Shown here: positions 38,861 to 46,592 of the stretch, piece by piece
Layout: each line of letters begins with the position of its first letter
Position numbering within the stretch: the first letter of the stretch is position 1
From: Sphingobium cupriresistens
Lineage (GTDB): Bacteria; Pseudomonadota; Alphaproteobacteria; Sphingomonadales; Sphingomonadaceae
Length of the DNA stretch: 64,000 nt
Assembly: GCF_004152865.1 (NCBI RefSeq)
Contig: NZ_SEOO01000002.1
Span: 1-64,000 of the forward strand
Reading direction: 5' to 3'
Notes under the pieces: model-generated
Told to the model about the DNA's origin: nothing
Database searches by the model: none
What the model saw: the letters and a program-made list of their open reading frames with translations, nothing else
Made by a program: the position numbers and the translations under genes

Positions 38861-39829
38861 TCAGGGGATGAGGATCGTCGCCCCCATCGTCTGCCGCGCC
38901 TCCAGCACGCGGTGCGCCTCGGCCGCGTCCTTCAGGGCGAAGCGCTGGCCGATCACCGCCTTCACCACGCCGCGCCGCATCCGGTCGAACAGGCGATCCG
39001 CACTATGCGCCAGTGACTCTGGCGTGGCGATATAGTCGAACAGGGTCGGGCGGGTGACGTAGAGAGACCCGCCGCGGCTCAGGTCCAGCAGGCTGACCGG
39101 CGGCACCGCGCCCGATGCATTGCCATAGCTGACCATCAGCCCGCGCCGCTTGAGACTGGCGAGCGAGGCGGTCCAACTATCCTTGCCGATGCCGTCATAG
39201 ACCACGTCCACGCCCTGGCCCCCGGTCAGGTCGCGCACGCGCGCTGCCAGATCATCGAAACCGCCATGCAGGCTGTGATCGGCCTCCACGCTTGCGGCTT
39301 TTTCGGCCGATCCGCAATGGGCGATGACGATGACGCCCTTGTCGCGCAGCCAGGGGACGAGAACGGAGCCGACCCCGCCCGCCGCCGCATGAACCAGCGC
39401 GACCTGCCCGGCCCGGAGCGCGATCGTGTCTTCGGCCAGATAGCAGGCGGTCATGCCCTTGAGCATCATCGCCGCCGCGTCCTGAGTCGAGACGCCATCG
39501 GGAATCCGCACCACCTTGTCCGCCGACACGATCCGGTGGGTGGCGTAAGACCCCAGCCCGCTGGCGCAGCCCACAACATCGCCGATCGCAAAGCCGGTGA
39601 CGCCCGGACCCACCGCCGCGACCCGGCCTGCGCCCTCCGACCCCAAAGCGGTGGGCAGGGGCGCGGGATAGAGGCCGGTGCGATAATAGGTGTCGATGAA
39701 GTTGAGGCCGACCGCGTCCTGCGCGATCAGCACTTCGCCTTCACCCGGCGCGCCGGGATCGAAATCCTCGCGCGCGATCACCCCCGGCCCGCCATGGCTG
39801 CGGGCGACCATGCGCCATGCGCCGCTCAT
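38861..39829 (-). CDS. qor: Quinone oxidoreductase (NADPH), zinc-independent MDR family
   Basis: A 322-residue medium-chain reductase. 'GLNFIDTYYRTGLYPAPLPTALGSEGAGRVAAVG' is the quinone oxidoreductase signature; 'VALVHAAAGGVGSVLVPWLRDKG' is the NADPH-binding loop. No zinc-binding cysteines are present, as expected for QOR. It reduces quinones by one electron or acts as an enoyl/alkenal reductase. Its ATG overlaps the stop of the dienelactone hydrolase gene (ATGA), forming a two-gene leftward unit ended by the strong terminator. Confidence 0.94.
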   Translation of the reverse strand: MSGAWRMVARSHGGPGVIAREDFDPGAPGEGEVLIAQDAVGLNFIDTYYRTGLYPAPLPTALGSEGAGRVAAVGPGVTGFAIGDVVGCASGLGSYATHRIVSADKVVRIPDGVSTQDAAAMMLKGMTACYLAEDTIALRAGQVALVHAAAGGVGSVLVPWLRDKGVIVIAHCGSAEKAASVEADHSLHGGFDDLAARVRDLTGGQGVDVVYDGIGKDSWTASLASLKRRGLMVSYGNASGAVPPVSLLDLSRGGSLYVTRPTLFDYIATPESLAHSADRLFDRMRRGVVKAVIGQRFALKDAAEAHRVLEARQTMGATILIP

Positions 39830-40527
39830 CCGGCGAGATGTTCGGCGAAGAAATCGGCGGTGCGGCCGTCCGCCAGTTCCGCGCCGGCTTCGTCGCGGCG
39901 CTCGCCCATCTCCGCGGCGAAGCCATGATCCAAACCTGCATAATCATGCAGCGTCACATGACGATTATCCGCCAGCCCTTCATGCATCGCCTTTTGCGCG
40001 TCGGGCAGGACGAAATGGTCGGCGGTCGGCACATGCAGCAGCACCGGCTTGCCGATCGCATGTTGTTCGCCCAGCAAGCCGTCGATGCCGACGCCATAAT
40101 AGCCGACGAACGCATCGCCATCGGTACGGCAGGCGCTCATGAAGGCCAGCCGCCCGCCCAGGCAATAGCCGACCAGACCGACCTTGCCGCCACCGGCCGC
40201 GGCGCGCGCGGCCTTGATCGTCGCTTCGATATCGCGAATGGCCTGGTCCTGGTTGAGCTTTTGCATCAGGCCGATCGCGGCCTGGAAATCCTCCGGTATG
40301 TCGGCATCCAGTTCGACATGCGGCTCCTGCCGCCAGAACAGGTCGGGCGCATAGGCGACATAGCCGGCCTTGGCCCAGCTATCGCATTTTGCGCGAATCC
40401 CCTCATTCACCCCGAAAATTTCCTGGATGACGATGATCGCCGCGCTCGCCTCTGCTTCGGGTTTCGCCACATAGGCGTCGAATTGCCTGTCGCCGTCCAA
40501 GGTCGTGATAGAAGTGAAGTCGCCCAT
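39826..40527 (-). CDS. Dienelactone hydrolase family protein
   Basis: A 233-residue alpha/beta hydrolase. The nucleophile cysteine is in 'GLVGYCLGGRLAF', with 'IIVIQEIFGVNEGIRAKCDSWAKAGYVAYAPDLF' upstream and 'DHFVLPDA...HDYAGLDHGF' providing the Asp/His. These match dienelactone hydrolases, which open lactone rings in aromatic catabolism, but many family members have other ester substrates. The ATG at 40527 has AAGGA upstream; the frame remains open for 1.4 kb on the opposite strand of mnmE, which is coincidental. It is co-transcribed with qor. Confidence 0.92.
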   Translation of the reverse strand: MGDFTSITTLDGDRQFDAYVAKPEAEASAAIIVIQEIFGVNEGIRAKCDSWAKAGYVAYAPDLFWRQEPHVELDADIPEDFQAAIGLMQKLNQDQAIRDIEATIKAARAAAGGGKVGLVGYCLGGRLAFMSACRTDGDAFVGYYGVGIDGLLGEQHAIGKPVLLHVPTADHFVLPDAQKAMHEGLADNRHVTLHDYAGLDHGFAAEMGERRDEAGAELADGRTADFFAEHLAG

Positions 40528-40680
40528 GCCGATATCCTTGCCGCTATGAGAATGGAACGCATATTGGCCGATCCAGACCGAGGCGCAACCGCCCGCCGCG
40601 TTAAAAAATTTGCGTTGGTCCGGGCAATTGCGGCATGACAGCGCGCATAACATGCAAAGGCCGAAAGAAAGGGCAGCGAC

Positions 40681-40929
40681 ATGAAGGTTACCGTAGACGT
40701 GGACTGCACGCCTGCCGAAGCGCGCTCTTTCCTGGGCCTGCCCGATGTCACCCCCATCCACGACAAATATATCAAGACAATGCTCGACGGGTTCGATGGC
40801 GTCGCCAATGTCGAGCAGATGGAGACGTTGTTCAAAAGCTTTTCGCCCATGGGTGATGCGGGGATGCGCCTGTTCCAGCAGATGATGAATATGGGCCTGG
40901 CGGGCATGTCCGGCGGCGACAAGAAATAG
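40681..40929 (+). CDS. DUF6489 family protein
   Basis: An 82-residue soluble protein: 'MKVTVDVDCTPAEARSFLGLPDVTPIHDKYIKTMLDGF' then a Met-rich amphipathic C-terminus ('MRLFQQMMNMGLAGMSGG'). This family occurs in sphingomonads right before mnmE, as here (4 bases apart). Its function is unknown; the size and the conserved pairing suggest a role tied to the tRNA modification operon, but that is inference. GAAAGGG is the likely ribosome site. Confidence 0.85.
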   Translation: MKVTVDVDCTPAEARSFLGLPDVTPIHDKYIKTMLDGFDGVANVEQMETLFKSFSPMGDAGMRLFQQMMNMGLAGMSGGDKK

Positions 40930-40933
40930 GCCT

Positions 40934-42226
40934 GTGTCCGGTTCCGACGGCGACACGATCTTCGCCCTGTCGAGCGGTGCGCCGCCGGCGGGGATTGCGG
41001 TCATAAGGATCAGCGGCGTCGGGGCCGGGGCAGCGCTTGCTGCTTTGGCCCGCCGCTTGCCATCCCCCCGTACCGCCAGCCTGGCGCTGCTGAAAGACCC
41101 GCGCGACGATGCGCCGCTCGACCGGGCGCTATTGCTATGGCTGCCCGGTCCTTCGACCGTCACCGGCGAGGACATGGCCGAACTCCATTGCCATGGCGGC
41201 CGCGCCGTGGTCGCCGCGGTGGAAGAGGCGCTGGCCGCCATGCCGGGATTGCGCCGGGCCGCGGCGGGGGAATTCACCCGCCGCGCCTTTGCCCATGGTC
41301 GCATGGATTTGAACGCGGTGGAGGGCCTGTCCGACCTGCTCGCCGCCGAAACCCAGAGCCAGCGGCGCGCCGCCTTGCTCATGGCGGAGGGGCATTTTTC
41401 GCGCCGCATCGACGACTGGCGACTGAGCTTACTGGATCTATCCGCCATGGCCGAAGCCGCGCTCGATTTCTCCGACGAGGATGACGTGCCCGACGCCGCG
41501 ATCGAAACCCGGATCGGCGCAGGCATCGTCGCATTGGCGCAGGATGTCGCCGCCATCCTCGCCGCGCCGTCCGCAGAGCGGCTGCGCGACGGCATCCGCG
41601 TGGTCCTGGCCGGGCCGCCCAATGCCGGCAAGTCGACCCTGCTCAATGCGCTGGTCGGGCGCGACGCGGCGATCGTGTCCGACGTCGCCGGCACCACCCG
41701 CGACCGGATCGAGGTGCCCGCCGCGATCGGCGGCACCGCCTTCCTGTTCACCGACACCGCCGGCCTGCGCGGCGAGACGGACGATGCGATCGAGGCGATC
41801 GGCATCGACCGCGCCCGCGCGGCGTTGGACGCGGCCGACATCATCCTGTGGCTGGGCGATGCGGCCGACCTGCCCCGCGACGATGCCTTGTTAATTGCGG
41901 CCCAATCCGATCGCGCCGAGGCAGGTCGGCCCGGCCTGCGCCTTTCCGCCCGCACCGGCGAGGGCATGGACAGGTTGGTCGCTACGCTTCAGGAACGTGC
42001 AGCGGCGCTGCTGCCGGGGGAGGGCGACTATGCCCTGCACGCGCGACAGAGACAGCAAGTTGGACAGTTGTACGCGCATCTCAGCGCGGCTGGCGCGACA
42101 CCGGATCTGCTCGTCGTTGCTGAAGATTTGCGCCTGGCGCGCGGCACCATTGATGCGCTGACCGGGCAGGCGGGGACCGAAGATATGCTCGACCGTCTCT
42201 TTTCGGGGTTCTGCATCGGCAAATGA
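40934..42226 (+). CDS. mnmE: tRNA uridine-5-carboxymethylaminomethyl modification GTPase MnmE
   Basis: A 430-residue protein with an N-terminal folate-binding domain ('DTIFALSSGAPPAGIAVIRISG'), helical domain, inserted G domain ('AGPPNAGKSTLLNALVGRDAAIVSDVAGTTRDRI', near residue 226) and the C-terminal FCIGK motif with the catalytic Cys. It works with MnmG to make cmnm5U34 in tRNAs. The start is GTG. The linked gene order mnmE-mnmG-rsmG-parA-parB is typical. Confidence 0.96.
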   Translation: MSGSDGDTIFALSSGAPPAGIAVIRISGVGAGAALAALARRLPSPRTASLALLKDPRDDAPLDRALLLWLPGPSTVTGEDMAELHCHGGRAVVAAVEEALAAMPGLRRAAAGEFTRRAFAHGRMDLNAVEGLSDLLAAETQSQRRAALLMAEGHFSRRIDDWRLSLLDLSAMAEAALDFSDEDDVPDAAIETRIGAGIVALAQDVAAILAAPSAERLRDGIRVVLAGPPNAGKSTLLNALVGRDAAIVSDVAGTTRDRIEVPAAIGGTAFLFTDTAGLRGETDDAIEAIGIDRARAALDAADIILWLGDAADLPRDDALLIAAQSDRAEAGRPGLRLSARTGEGMDRLVATLQERAAALLPGEGDYALHARQRQQVGQLYAHLSAAGATPDLLVVAEDLRLARGTIDALTGQAGTEDMLDRLFSGFCIGK

Positions 42227-42230
42227 TGCA

Positions 42231-42246
42231 TGTTCCACGTGGAACG
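42231..42246. promoter_or_regulatory. parS-type ParB-binding site (symmetric variant)
   Basis: TGTTCCACGTGGAACG, whose 14-bp core GTTCCACGTGGAAC is a perfect palindrome and a known parS variant in alphaproteobacteria. It lies in the 59-base gap between mnmE and mnmG. Confidence 0.75.
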
Positions 42247-42285
42247 CTTTTGACCCCACCCCCCTGACTCTGATATGGGCCGCCC

Positions 42286-44136
42286 ATGCAAAGCCATTAT
42301 GATGTGATCGTGGTCGGCGGCGGCCATGCCGGCTGCGAGGCGGCCGCTGCGGCGGCGCGCAAGGGCGCGTCTATCGCGCTCCTGACCTTTGCCCGCGATA
42401 CGGTTGGCGCCATGTCCTGCAACCCGGCGATCGGCGGTTTGGGCAAGGGCCATCTGGTGCGCGAAGTCGATGCGCTCGACGGGCTGATCGCCCGTGCCGC
42501 CGACGCCGCCGCCATTCATTATAGGATGCTCAACAGCAGCAAGGGCGCCGCCGTGCAGGGGCCGCGCGTGCAGGCCGACCGTAAACGCTATCGCGCCGCC
42601 ATCCACGGGATGCTTGATGCGCAAGCGGGGTTGGAGATTGTCGAGGGCGAAGCCGACGCGCTGCTGATCGCGGGCGACGCGATCGCCGGTGTGGCGCTGG
42701 CCGATGGTCGCACCATCGCTGCGCCGACCGTGGTGCTGGCGACCGGCACTTTCCTGGGCGGCAAGCTCTTTCGCGGCGACGAACGCGAGACTGGCGGCCG
42801 GATCGGCGAGCGCGCCGCCAGCGCACTGGGCGTACAGTTGCGCGCGCTGGGCCTGCCGATCGCGCGGCTTAAGACGGGCACCCCGCCGCGTCTGGACGGC
42901 CGCACCATCGATTGGGCGCGACTGGAAACGCAGCCTTCGGACGGGGAGGCGTGGACGATGTCTCCGTTGTCCACCGGCCGCATCCTGCCCCAACTGGCCT
43001 GCGCCATCACCCGCACGAATGATGCTACCCATGCGATTATCCGTGATGGCATGGACCGGTCACCCTTGTTCAGCGGGGCGATCGAGGGGCGGGGGCCGCG
43101 CTATTGCCCGTCGATCGAGGACAAGGTCTTGCGCTTCGGCGATCGCGACGGGCATCAGATTTTTCTGGAGCCGGAAGGGCTGGACGACCCGCTCATCTAT
43201 CCCAACGGCATCAGCACCTCGCTGCCAACCGACGTGCAGGTCGCCATGGTGCGATCGATGCCGGGGCTGGAGCAGGTAGAGATCGCCGTGCCGGGCTATG
43301 CGGTCGAATATGACCATGTCGATCCGCGCGCGCTCGATTCCACGCTGGAAGTACGCCAGCTGACTGGCCTGTTCTGCGCCGGCCAGATCAACGGGACGAC
43401 CGGCTATGAGGAGGCGGCGGCGCAGGGATTGATCGCCGGTGTCAATGCCGCTGCGCGCGCGCGCGGCGAAGCGCCCATGATCCTCGACCGGGCCAGTTCC
43501 TATATCGGCGTGATGATAGACGATCTCGTTTTGCAGGGTGTGACCGAACCCTATCGCATGCTCACCGCTCGCGCCGAATATCGGCTGCGCCTGCGCGCCG
43601 ACAATGCGGAAACACGGCTAGGCCCGATCGGCCTGGCGCATGGGGTGATCGGCCCCGATCGCGCTGCCCGATTGACCGAGCGGCAGACGCAGCGGGCCGC
43701 GATCGAAGCAGACCTGGCTCAGCCCAGGACCGCCAGCGAAATGGCGCGGGCGGGCGCGGCAGTTCGACAGGATGGCGCGCGGCGCAGCCTGTTCGACTGG
43801 GCGCGCTTTCCCGAAGTCGACCGGGCGTTGCTGTGCGCGCTCGCGCCGACCCTGCGCGACGCGCCCGCCGACCTGCGCGACGAAATATGGGAGGACGCCC
43901 ATTACGCCCCCTATCTGCAACGACAGGATAGCGAAATTGCCGAATTGCGTCGCAACGAGCGGGTCATCATCCCTGCCGATTTCGATTTCCGTACCATCGG
44001 CGGACTGTCCACCGAGATGATCGAGCGCCTTGACGCCGCCCGTCCAGACACGCTTGCCGCCGCCGGTCGCATCCGTGGCATCACGCCGGCGGCGCTGGCG
44101 GCCATCCTCGTCCACGTCCGCCGGGTAGCGGCGTGA
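42286..44136 (+). CDS. mnmG: tRNA uridine-5-carboxymethylaminomethyl modification enzyme MnmG
   Basis: A 616-residue FAD protein partnering MnmE. The FAD-binding motif '[22 protein letters not shown]' is at residues ~6-27, the tRNA-binding/active site '[49 protein letters not shown]' follows, and '[28 protein letters not shown]' binds FAD. Length is normal. The TGA stop overlaps the GTG start of rsmG. Confidence 0.97.
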   Translation: MQSHYDVIVVGGGHAGCEAAAAAARKGASIALLTFARDTVGAMSCNPAIGGLGKGHLVREVDALDGLIARAADAAAIHYRMLNSSKGAAVQGPRVQADRKRYRAAIHGMLDAQAGLEIVEGEADALLIAGDAIAGVALADGRTIAAPTVVLATGTFLGGKLFRGDERETGGRIGERAASALGVQLRALGLPIARLKTGTPPRLDGRTIDWARLETQPSDGEAWTMSPLSTGRILPQLACAITRTNDATHAIIRDGMDRSPLFSGAIEGRGPRYCPSIEDKVLRFGDRDGHQIFLEPEGLDDPLIYPNGISTSLPTDVQVAMVRSMPGLEQVEIAVPGYAVEYDHVDPRALDSTLEVRQLTGLFCAGQINGTTGYEEAAAQGLIAGVNAAARARGEAPMILDRASSYIGVMIDDLVLQGVTEPYRMLTARAEYRLRLRADNAETRLGPIGLAHGVIGPDRAARLTERQTQRAAIEADLAQPRTASEMARAGAAVRQDGARRSLFDWARFPEVDRALLCALAPTLRDAPADLRDEIWEDAHYAPYLQRQDSEIAELRRNERVIIPADFDFRTIGGLSTEMIERLDAARPDTLAAAGRIRGITPAALAAILVHVRRVAA

Positions 44137-44768
44137 CCGAAGACGACGCCCGCGCCTGGCTGACGGCGCAATGCGATGTTTCACGTGAAACATGGAGCAA
44201 GCTGGAGCGCTATGTCGCTATCCTGTTGTCCGCGATGGACGAGCAGAATCTGATCGCGGAATCGACCCGTCCCCATGTGTGGACGCGGCATATCGTCGAT
44301 TCCGCCCAATTGCTGCTTCACACAAAGGAAGCGGGCGAGGGCGACTGGATCGATCTCGGATCGGGCGCTGGTCTGCCGGGTATCGTGCTCGCCTGCTTGT
44401 CCGACCGCCCGTTGATGATGGTGGAATCCCGGCGCAAGCGGATCGATTTTCTGGACAGCGTGATCGCCGAACTGGGCTTGACCCACGCCCGCGTCTTCGG
44501 CGGCCGCGTCGAAATGGTGCCGCCGGTACAAGCCGCCGTCATCAGCGCGCGCGCCTACGCGCCTTTGCCCAAGCTGTTCGAATCGGCGCTGCATCTTTCC
44601 GATAAAAAGAGCCTCTGGGTGCTGCCCAAGGGACGAAATGCGCAAAATGAACTGGAGGCGGCGCGTCCGGCATGGCAAGGTGCGTTTCACGTGGAACCCA
44701 GCGTAACGGATGGCGATAGCGCCATCATCGTGGCCCACGCCGTGACGCCCGCCAAAAGGAAAGGCTAA
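44133..44768 (+). CDS. rsmG: 16S rRNA (guanine(527)-N(7))-methyltransferase RsmG
   Basis: A 211-residue SAM methyltransferase that modifies G527 in 16S rRNA, affecting streptomycin sensitivity. The SAM loop '[16 protein letters not shown]' is near residue 72, with '[16 protein letters not shown]' following. The start is GTG, overlapping the mnmG stop (GTGA). Two parS-type sites lie inside the gene, the first encoding Val-Ser-Arg-Glu-Thr at residues ~17-21. Confidence 0.96.
   Translation: MTEDDARAWLTAQCDVSRETWSKLERYVAILLSAMDEQNLIAESTRPHVWTRHIVDSAQLLLHTKEAGEGDWIDLGSGAGLPGIVLACLSDRPLMMVESRRKRIDFLDSVIAELGLTHARVFGGRVEMVPPVQAAVISARAYAPLPKLFESALHLSDKKSLWVLPKGRNAQNELEAARPAWQGAFHVEPSVTDGDSAIIVAHAVTPAKRKG
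44177..44192. promoter_or_regulatory. parS: parS, exact consensus
   Basis: TGTTTCACGTGAAACA, a perfect 16-bp match to the bacterial parS consensus, within rsmG and about 0.6 kb from parA. It should nucleate the ParB partition complex. Confidence 0.95.
44683..44698. promoter_or_regulatory. Degenerate parS-like site
   Basis: CGTTTCACGTGGAACC, 13 of 16 bases of the consensus, near the 3' end of rsmG. The central CACGTG core is intact but symmetry is broken at one position. Confidence 0.5.
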
Positions 44769-44770
44769 GG

Positions 44771-45553
44771 ATGATCCGCATCGCCATCGCCAATCAGAAG
44801 GGCGGCGTGGGCAAGACCACCACCGCGATCAACCTCGCGACCGGTCTGGCCGCCACTGGGCTGCGCGTCTTGCTGGTCGATCTAGATCCGCAGGGCAATG
44901 CCTCCACTGGCCTGGGCGTCGGCCATGCCGATCGCGCCCAGTCCAGCTACGACCTGCTGGTCGGCAATTGCGCGCTGGACGACACCGTCATCGCCACCCG
45001 CGTCCCCAAGCTGGATCTGGTCCCCGCGACCCAGGATCTGTCGGGCTGCGAGATCGAATTGATCGACTATGAACAGCGCACCCACAGGCTGGAGCGCGTA
45101 TTGGCCGAAGCCCAGCCGGGTCGCTGGGATATCTGCCTGATCGACTGCCCGCCCTCGCTGGGCCTGCTCACCATCAACGCCATGGTCGGCGCGCAATATC
45201 TGCTGGTTCCGCTCCAGTGCGAATTTTTCGCGCTCGAAGGTCTGTCGCAACTGCTCCAGACGGTCGAGCGTATTCGCGGCCGCTTCAACCCCGGCCTGTC
45301 GATCATGGGCGTGGCGTTGACCATGTATGATCGCCGCAATCGCCTGACCGACCAGGTCGCCGACGATGTGCGCGCGTGCTTGGGCGATCTCGTCTTCTCC
45401 ACAGTCATCCCGCGCAATGTCCGCCTGTCCGAAGCGCCCAGTCACGGCGTGCCCGCCCTCATCTACGACTTCCGCTGTTCGGGGTCCGAAGCCTATATGC
45501 GTCTGGCGCGCGAACTGATCGCCCGACTGCCCCGACAGGAGGTTGCCGCTTGA
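44771..45553 (+). CDS. parA: Chromosome partitioning ATPase ParA
   Basis: A 260-residue Walker-type ATPase that moves ParB-bound origins. The deviant Walker A 'NQKGGVGKTTTAINLATGLA' is at the N-terminus, and 'LLVDLDPQGNASTGLG' and 'ICLIDCPPSLGLLTINAMVGA' follow. It is encoded 2 bases after rsmG and its stop overlaps the TTG start of parB. Confidence 0.97.
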   Translation: MIRIAIANQKGGVGKTTTAINLATGLAATGLRVLLVDLDPQGNASTGLGVGHADRAQSSYDLLVGNCALDDTVIATRVPKLDLVPATQDLSGCEIELIDYEQRTHRLERVLAEAQPGRWDICLIDCPPSLGLLTINAMVGAQYLLVPLQCEFFALEGLSQLLQTVERIRGRFNPGLSIMGVALTMYDRRNRLTDQVADDVRACLGDLVFSTVIPRNVRLSEAPSHGVPALIYDFRCSGSEAYMRLARELIARLPRQEVAA

Positions 45554-46476
45554 GCGACGAAACGACCGACAAGCCCAAGATCGCCAAGCGTCCCCATGGT
45601 CTGGGCCGCGGGCTGTCCGCCCTGTTGGGGGACGTCGCGCGCGAGGAACCGGTATCGCCCAGCGCCATTCCCGCCAATGGCAAGGCGGTGCAGAGCATCG
45701 AAGTGTCGCTGATCCAGCCGCACCCGGAACAGCCGCGTCGCCATTTCGACGAAGGCGCGTTGCAGGAACTGGCCGAGAGCATCGCCAAGCGCGGCGTGAT
45801 CCAGCCAATCATCGTGCGTCCCCATGGCGGCGGTTTCCAGATCATCGCCGGCGAACGCCGTTGGCGCGCGGCGCAGCGGGCGCAGATGCATCGCATTCCT
45901 GCGATCGTCCGCGATTTCGACGAGCAGGAAACGCTGGAAATCGCGCTGATCGAAAATATCCAGCGCGAGGATCTCAACCCGATCGAAGAGGCGGAAGCCT
46001 ATCGCAAGCTGATCGCCGAATTTCATCATAGCCAGGATGCGCTGGGCCGCATTGTCGGCAAATCGCGCAGCCATGTCGCCAACCTGATGCGCCTGCTCGA
46101 ATTGCCCCAATCGGTGCAACAGCAGGTGATGGAGAGCCGGATCAGCATGGGCCATGCCCGTGCGTTGATCGGCCTGCCCGATTGCGAAGCGCTGGCGCGC
46201 CAGGTCGAAGATAAGGGCCTGTCGGTCCGCGACACTGAAAAGCTGGTGAGGCGGGTCAAGACCGGCGCCGACGCGCCCGCCGCCCGCCGCAATGCCGCAA
46301 ACAGCGACAAAGACCCGGACATCGCGGCGCTGGAGCAGCATCTGGCCGATATATTGGGTCTGAAGGTCGAGATCGCGCATGAAGGCGCATCGACTGGCGG
46401 CGCCTTGTCGCTGCGCTATTCAAACCTCGACCAGTTGGACATGTTGTGCCAACGCCTGTCGGGCGAGCGCATCTAG
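45550..46476 (+). CDS. parB: Chromosome partitioning protein ParB
   Basis: A 308-residue parS-binding CTPase. N-terminal 'GLGRGLSALLGD' (ParA-stimulating segment), the CTP-binding GERR motif at residues 101-104 ('GERRWRAAQRA'), 'ENIQREDLNPIEEAEAYRKLI' and a helix-turn-helix around 160-182. The start is TTG at 45550, which sits in the parA stop (TTGA) and gives the expected N-terminus. Sites for this protein lie upstream in the same cluster and at 21.4 kb. Confidence 0.96.
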   Translation: MSDETTDKPKIAKRPHGLGRGLSALLGDVAREEPVSPSAIPANGKAVQSIEVSLIQPHPEQPRRHFDEGALQELAESIAKRGVIQPIIVRPHGGGFQIIAGERRWRAAQRAQMHRIPAIVRDFDEQETLEIALIENIQREDLNPIEEAEAYRKLIAEFHHSQDALGRIVGKSRSHVANLMRLLELPQSVQQQVMESRISMGHARALIGLPDCEALARQVEDKGLSVRDTEKLVRRVKTGADAPAARRNAANSDKDPDIAALEQHLADILGLKVEIAHEGASTGGALSLRYSNLDQLDMLCQRLSGERI

Positions 46477-46592
46477 CGCGCCGCCGTAAACCGCGGTCGT
46501 CACGGCGCACAAGCGCGACGTTCGAAAGAGTCTGGGCTATGTGGCCGTAAAGCCCGCTGGTCTTTTGTCCCCCTGCTCCTTAGATTGCAGGC

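Noticed and set aside
40528-41967. Long open frame extending the dienelactone hydrolase on the opposite strand of mnmE
   Set aside because: It is the antisense of mnmE; composition is Ser/Arg/Ala-rich with no domain, and the true start has a ribosome site at 40527.
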